64,000 nucleotides of DNA, from positions 1-64,000 of the forward strand of contig CAZEAP010000018.1 of the NCBI GenBank assembly GCA_964510315.1. Direction: 5' to 3'. The position numbers and the translations under genes were made by a program. Below the pieces are notes generated by a model. It did no database searches and had not been told where the DNA came from. It saw nothing but the letters and a program-made list of their open reading frames with translations. The stretch comes from CAZEAP01 sp964510315 (lineage in GTDB: Bacteria > Planctomycetota > Brocadiia > SM23-32). This document shows positions 61,540-64,000 of this stretch, in pieces; within the stretch, counting starts at the first letter, position 1; each line of letters starts with the position of its first letter.

Positions 61540-64000
61540 ATGTGTAAGAGACTGACGTTTTTGCTTTTCGTAGCCATGGTGTTGGGCCTCGCGGTGCCTG
61601 CCCTGGCGGCAACGCATCCGGGGCAGATGGGCGTGAACATCGGCCACTACACCGAGTCGGCGCCCCTGTTCGTCGACTGGCACAAGCAGGCGTACCGATG
61701 GCTGCGCCTCTCCGACGGCGAATCACTCACCTCGGACGACGTGGACTCCGAAGGCTGGCCCGCCTGCGATGTGACCTACATCCAGGACAGCCGGCCGGTG
61801 GCCGAGTGGGCCGGCGAGATCGACGACCCTGTCCCCCACCGTTGGGACATCGGCGGAACCTACAAATGTTCCTTCCAGGGGAAGGCGGACGTGAGCGCGT
61901 GGGCCAAGTGGCAGGAGGGAGACGCCGCGGTGCAGAATCTCTCCTACGACTCCACCACCAACACCACCACGTTCGACCTGTGGATCGATCATCCCGCCTC
62001 GGATCAGGAGGCCCACTACGGGTTCTACGGGATAGACTTCGCCAACACGCAGCGCACCTCCACCAGCGATACCAACACCGGGTTCACCGACCTGGAGATT
62101 CTGGCTCCCGGGTACACGCGTGACACAACTCAGACGTTCACGACGGAGTTTCTCAACTGCCTCAACAGCGCTTCGTGGGCTGCGGTGCGGTATCACTTCA
62201 CCGCCCCCAACAACGAGCACGTCACCTACCCGGACCAGACGACGTGGGACGAGCGCAAGCTCACCACTCACGCCAGCCAGGACAACCTGGACTCGGTCCT
62301 GCCGAACATCTGGCAGGCCGGTGCCTGGGAATACGTGATCGAGATCGCCAACGCCACGGACAAGGACCCGTGGATCAACCTGCCGGTCTCGGCCACCACG
62401 ACTTACGTAACCAACGTGGCTACCATGCTGAAGAACGACCTCGAGACGGGGCTCAACATCTATGTTGAGAACTCGAACGAGGTCTGGAACAGCGGGTTCC
62501 CACAGCAGCAGTGGAACGCCGATCAGGCGGCGGCTCTCGGGATCACCGAGCATGAGAACTACGCCCGAAGGACCGTCGAGCTGTCCCAGATCTTCGCAGA
62601 CGTCTTCGGTTCGGCGGCCATCAACGATCGCGTCCGTGTGATGCTGTGCACGCACTCACCCCAGATCGACTGGTGGGTCCCCGAGATGATGGCCTACATC
62701 AACAACAACTACGGCCCTCCCAGCAACTACATCTACGGGATGGCCAGCCAGGGCTACTTCGGGGATGACACGGCCTCCACCGGGGAGACCGTCCAGGAGA
62801 TTCTGGCCGCATCCGAACAGAGCGTCACCGACCAGATGGACAAGCGCAAAGCGTGGCTCGCCACAGCCGCCAACTGGAACCTGCCCGGCGGGTACTGCTT
62901 CTACGAGGCCGGGCCCGGCTCGATGGGCGGCATCGGCAACACCACCAACATTGCCAACCGAATCCTGGCCCACCGGGATTTCGGCATGCAGGAAGTGATG
63001 GAATACAACTACGATGAGGCTTTCGCGGGCCTGGGCGGAAACCTCGGTATGCACTTTGCCCTCTGGGACGAGGACGACCGCTACGGCTCGTGGAACGTGA
63101 CCGACGAGATCACGCTGCCCGACCGTTTCTGGAAAACCAAGGCGGTCCGGGACATAATCGGCGAGTCCACCTACAAGAACGGGGACTGGTCGCCGGTGGC
63201 GGTCGATGAGGCTTACACAACCGCACCGAACACCGATCTTTCGGTTTCGGCCCCCGGCGTGCTGGAGAACGACACAGACGCCGAGGGCGACCCGCTGACA
63301 GCCGTCCTGGTCACGGCGCCCGTTAACGGTTCGTTGACCCTCAACAGCGACGGCTCGTTCACCTACTCCCCCTACGCCGACTTCGTGGGGAAGGATTCCT
63401 TCGAGTACGCCGCCGACGACGGCACGCTCCAGAGCTGCGACGGCGTCGTCGAGATAGAGGTCACATCCGGCTACACGCCGGAAGACTGTCACGTGGCCGA
63501 CATCGAATACTTCTGGCGGGACAACGGCAGCCTCTACGTCCCGGCGGCCGACGTACTCATCCACGACAACGGCAAGATGCCCGTCGAAGACGCGCGGGTG
63601 AAGGTCAGCCTCAAGGACGGCTGCACCGTGAAGTGGGGCGTCACCAACAGCGACGGATGGGCTTACGTGCGGGCGCTGGGCGGCGAATGCCACGTTCGCA
63701 GCCCCAGCCAGGGCAGCGGCACACTGGCCTGCGTCCAGGACGTGGTCCACGATGTGCTGCCCTACGATTCGTCCGACAACATCGTGACCTGCTGCGATGA
63801 CGCGGACAACTGCACCGGCCCGGACAACACGGCTCCGGCGGCGCCCACCAATCTGAGCGCCACCGCGGTGAGCGACAGCCAGATAGACCTCGACTGGGAC
63901 GACAACACCGAGGACGACCTGGCCTACTACAACGTCTACCGCGACGGCTCGCAGATTGCCACGGACGTCACCGTCAGCGAGTACTCCGACACCGGACTCG
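61540..64000 (+). CDS. Large secreted multidomain protein, 3' end outside window
   Basis: At least 820 residues, open to the window end. The signal peptide is MCKRLTFLLFVAMVLG to ALAA. The first 540 residues resemble an exported glycosidase-like module; NIYVENSNEVWNSGF recalls the E-x-SNE-x-WN motif of such proteins, and GGYCFYEAGPGS may carry a second acid. Then comes a bacterial cadherin/VCBS-type domain (NDTDAEGDPLTAVLV, GSFTYSPYADFVGKDSFEY). A Cys-containing module follows (CHVADIEYFW to CCDDADNCTGPD), then a fibronectin type III domain (PTNLSATAVSDSQIDLDWDD). Probably an extracellular polysaccharide-binding or degrading protein. Confidence 0.85.
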   Translation, partial: MCKRLTFLLFVAMVLGLAVPALAATHPGQMGVNIGHYTESAPLFVDWHKQAYRWLRLSDGESLTSDDVDSEGWPACDVTYIQDSRPVAEWAGEIDDPVPHRWDIGGTYKCSFQGKADVSAWAKWQEGDAAVQNLSYDSTTNTTTFDLWIDHPASDQEAHYGFYGIDFANTQRTSTSDTNTGFTDLEILAPGYTRDTTQTFTTEFLNCLNSASWAAVRYHFTAPNNEHVTYPDQTTWDERKLTTHASQDNLDSVLPNIWQAGAWEYVIEIANATDKDPWINLPVSATTTYVTNVATMLKNDLETGLNIYVENSNEVWNSGFPQQQWNADQAAALGITEHENYARRTVELSQIFADVFGSAAINDRVRVMLCTHSPQIDWWVPEMMAYINNNYGPPSNYIYGMASQGYFGDDTASTGETVQEILAASEQSVTDQMDKRKAWLATAANWNLPGGYCFYEAGPGSMGGIGNTTNIANRILAHRDFGMQEVMEYNYDEAFAGLGGNLGMHFALWDEDDRYGSWNVTDEITLPDRFWKTKAVRDIIGESTYKNGDWSPVAVDEAYTTAPNTDLSVSAPGVLENDTDAEGDPLTAVLVTAPVNGSLTLNSDGSFTYSPYADFVGKDSFEYAADDGTLQSCDGVVEIEVTSGYTPEDCHVADIEYFWRDNGSLYVPAADVLIHDNGKMPVEDARVKVSLKDGCTVKWGVTNSDGWAYVRALGGECHVRSPSQGSGTLACVQDVVHDVLPYDSSDNIVTCCDDADNCTGPDNTAPAAPTNLSATAVSDSQIDLDWDDNTEDDLAYYNVYRDGSQIATDVTVSEYSDTGL

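Overview
This is a 64-kb stretch of a GC-rich bacterial chromosome, from a didermic (Gram-negative type) organism. The evidence is a predicted outer-membrane beta-barrel protein, a lipobox HtrA protease, diaminopimelate metabolism (dapF), sulfatases, several glycoside hydrolases, and many TTGACA/TATAAT-like promoters. The mix of UroD-like methyltransferase-type proteins, sulfatases, a GH57 and decayed RHS/ankyrin genes suits an uncultured environmental lineage (Planctomycetota/Armatimonadota/Hydrogenedentota-like). The sequence alone does not fix the phylum. Most of the window is housekeeping and catabolic chromosome.

Layout. 1-1.3 kb: gene-free DNA full of degenerate repeats. 1.3-7 kb: an HtrA protease, a large PDZ partner, and recJ. 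7-10.4 kb: a stand-alone corrinoid protein, three small genes, then trpS behind a Trp-codon leader peptide and what looks like a complete trp-type attenuator. 10.5-20.6 kb: ASST-like protein, coiled-coil protein, aldo/keto reductase, GH1 beta-glucosidase, DUF3034 barrel, membrane pyrophosphatase, metallophosphoesterase. 20.7-21.9 kb: tRNA-Leu(CAG) followed by a wrecked tyrosine integrase. 21.9-29.6 kb: UroD-like protein, FkbM methyltransferase, an NAD-salvage cluster (macro domain, pncB, pncA) and a Ca2+-type P-ATPase.

29.6-33.4 kb is a decayed accessory island: frameshifted ankyrin protein, RHS core with a Cys-rich tip, small membrane proteins (possible immunity), a transposase-like scrap, and the same repeat family as at the left end. 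33.4-37.6 kb: a MetE/UroD-like protein, a sulfatase and a GH57. 37.7-43.7 kb: an operon carA-guaA-carB. 43.9-49.4 kb: a beta-hydroxyacid dehydrogenase, then a 56-residue Cys-rich protein and an FMN glutamate-synthase-like protein behind a good sigma-54 promoter, with a sigma-54 activator (KaiC-like domain lacking its P-loop, GAF, AAA+, Fis HTH) just upstream. 49.7-53.3 kb: purF, dapF and glutamate dehydrogenase. 53.6-58.2 kb: a MoxR-DUF58-transglutaminase operon. 58.3-61 kb: tsaD-larB-nnrD. 61.2-64 kb: a strong promoter, a 350-nt potentially structured leader, and a large secreted multidomain protein cut by the window end.

The most interesting regulatory content is the trpS attenuator (9.16-9.36 kb), the sigma-54 / glutamate-synthase / Cys-rich-protein unit (44.96-49.4 kb), and the unexplained leader RNA at 61.19-61.54 kb. 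No CRISPR array, complete insertion sequence or prophage was seen.
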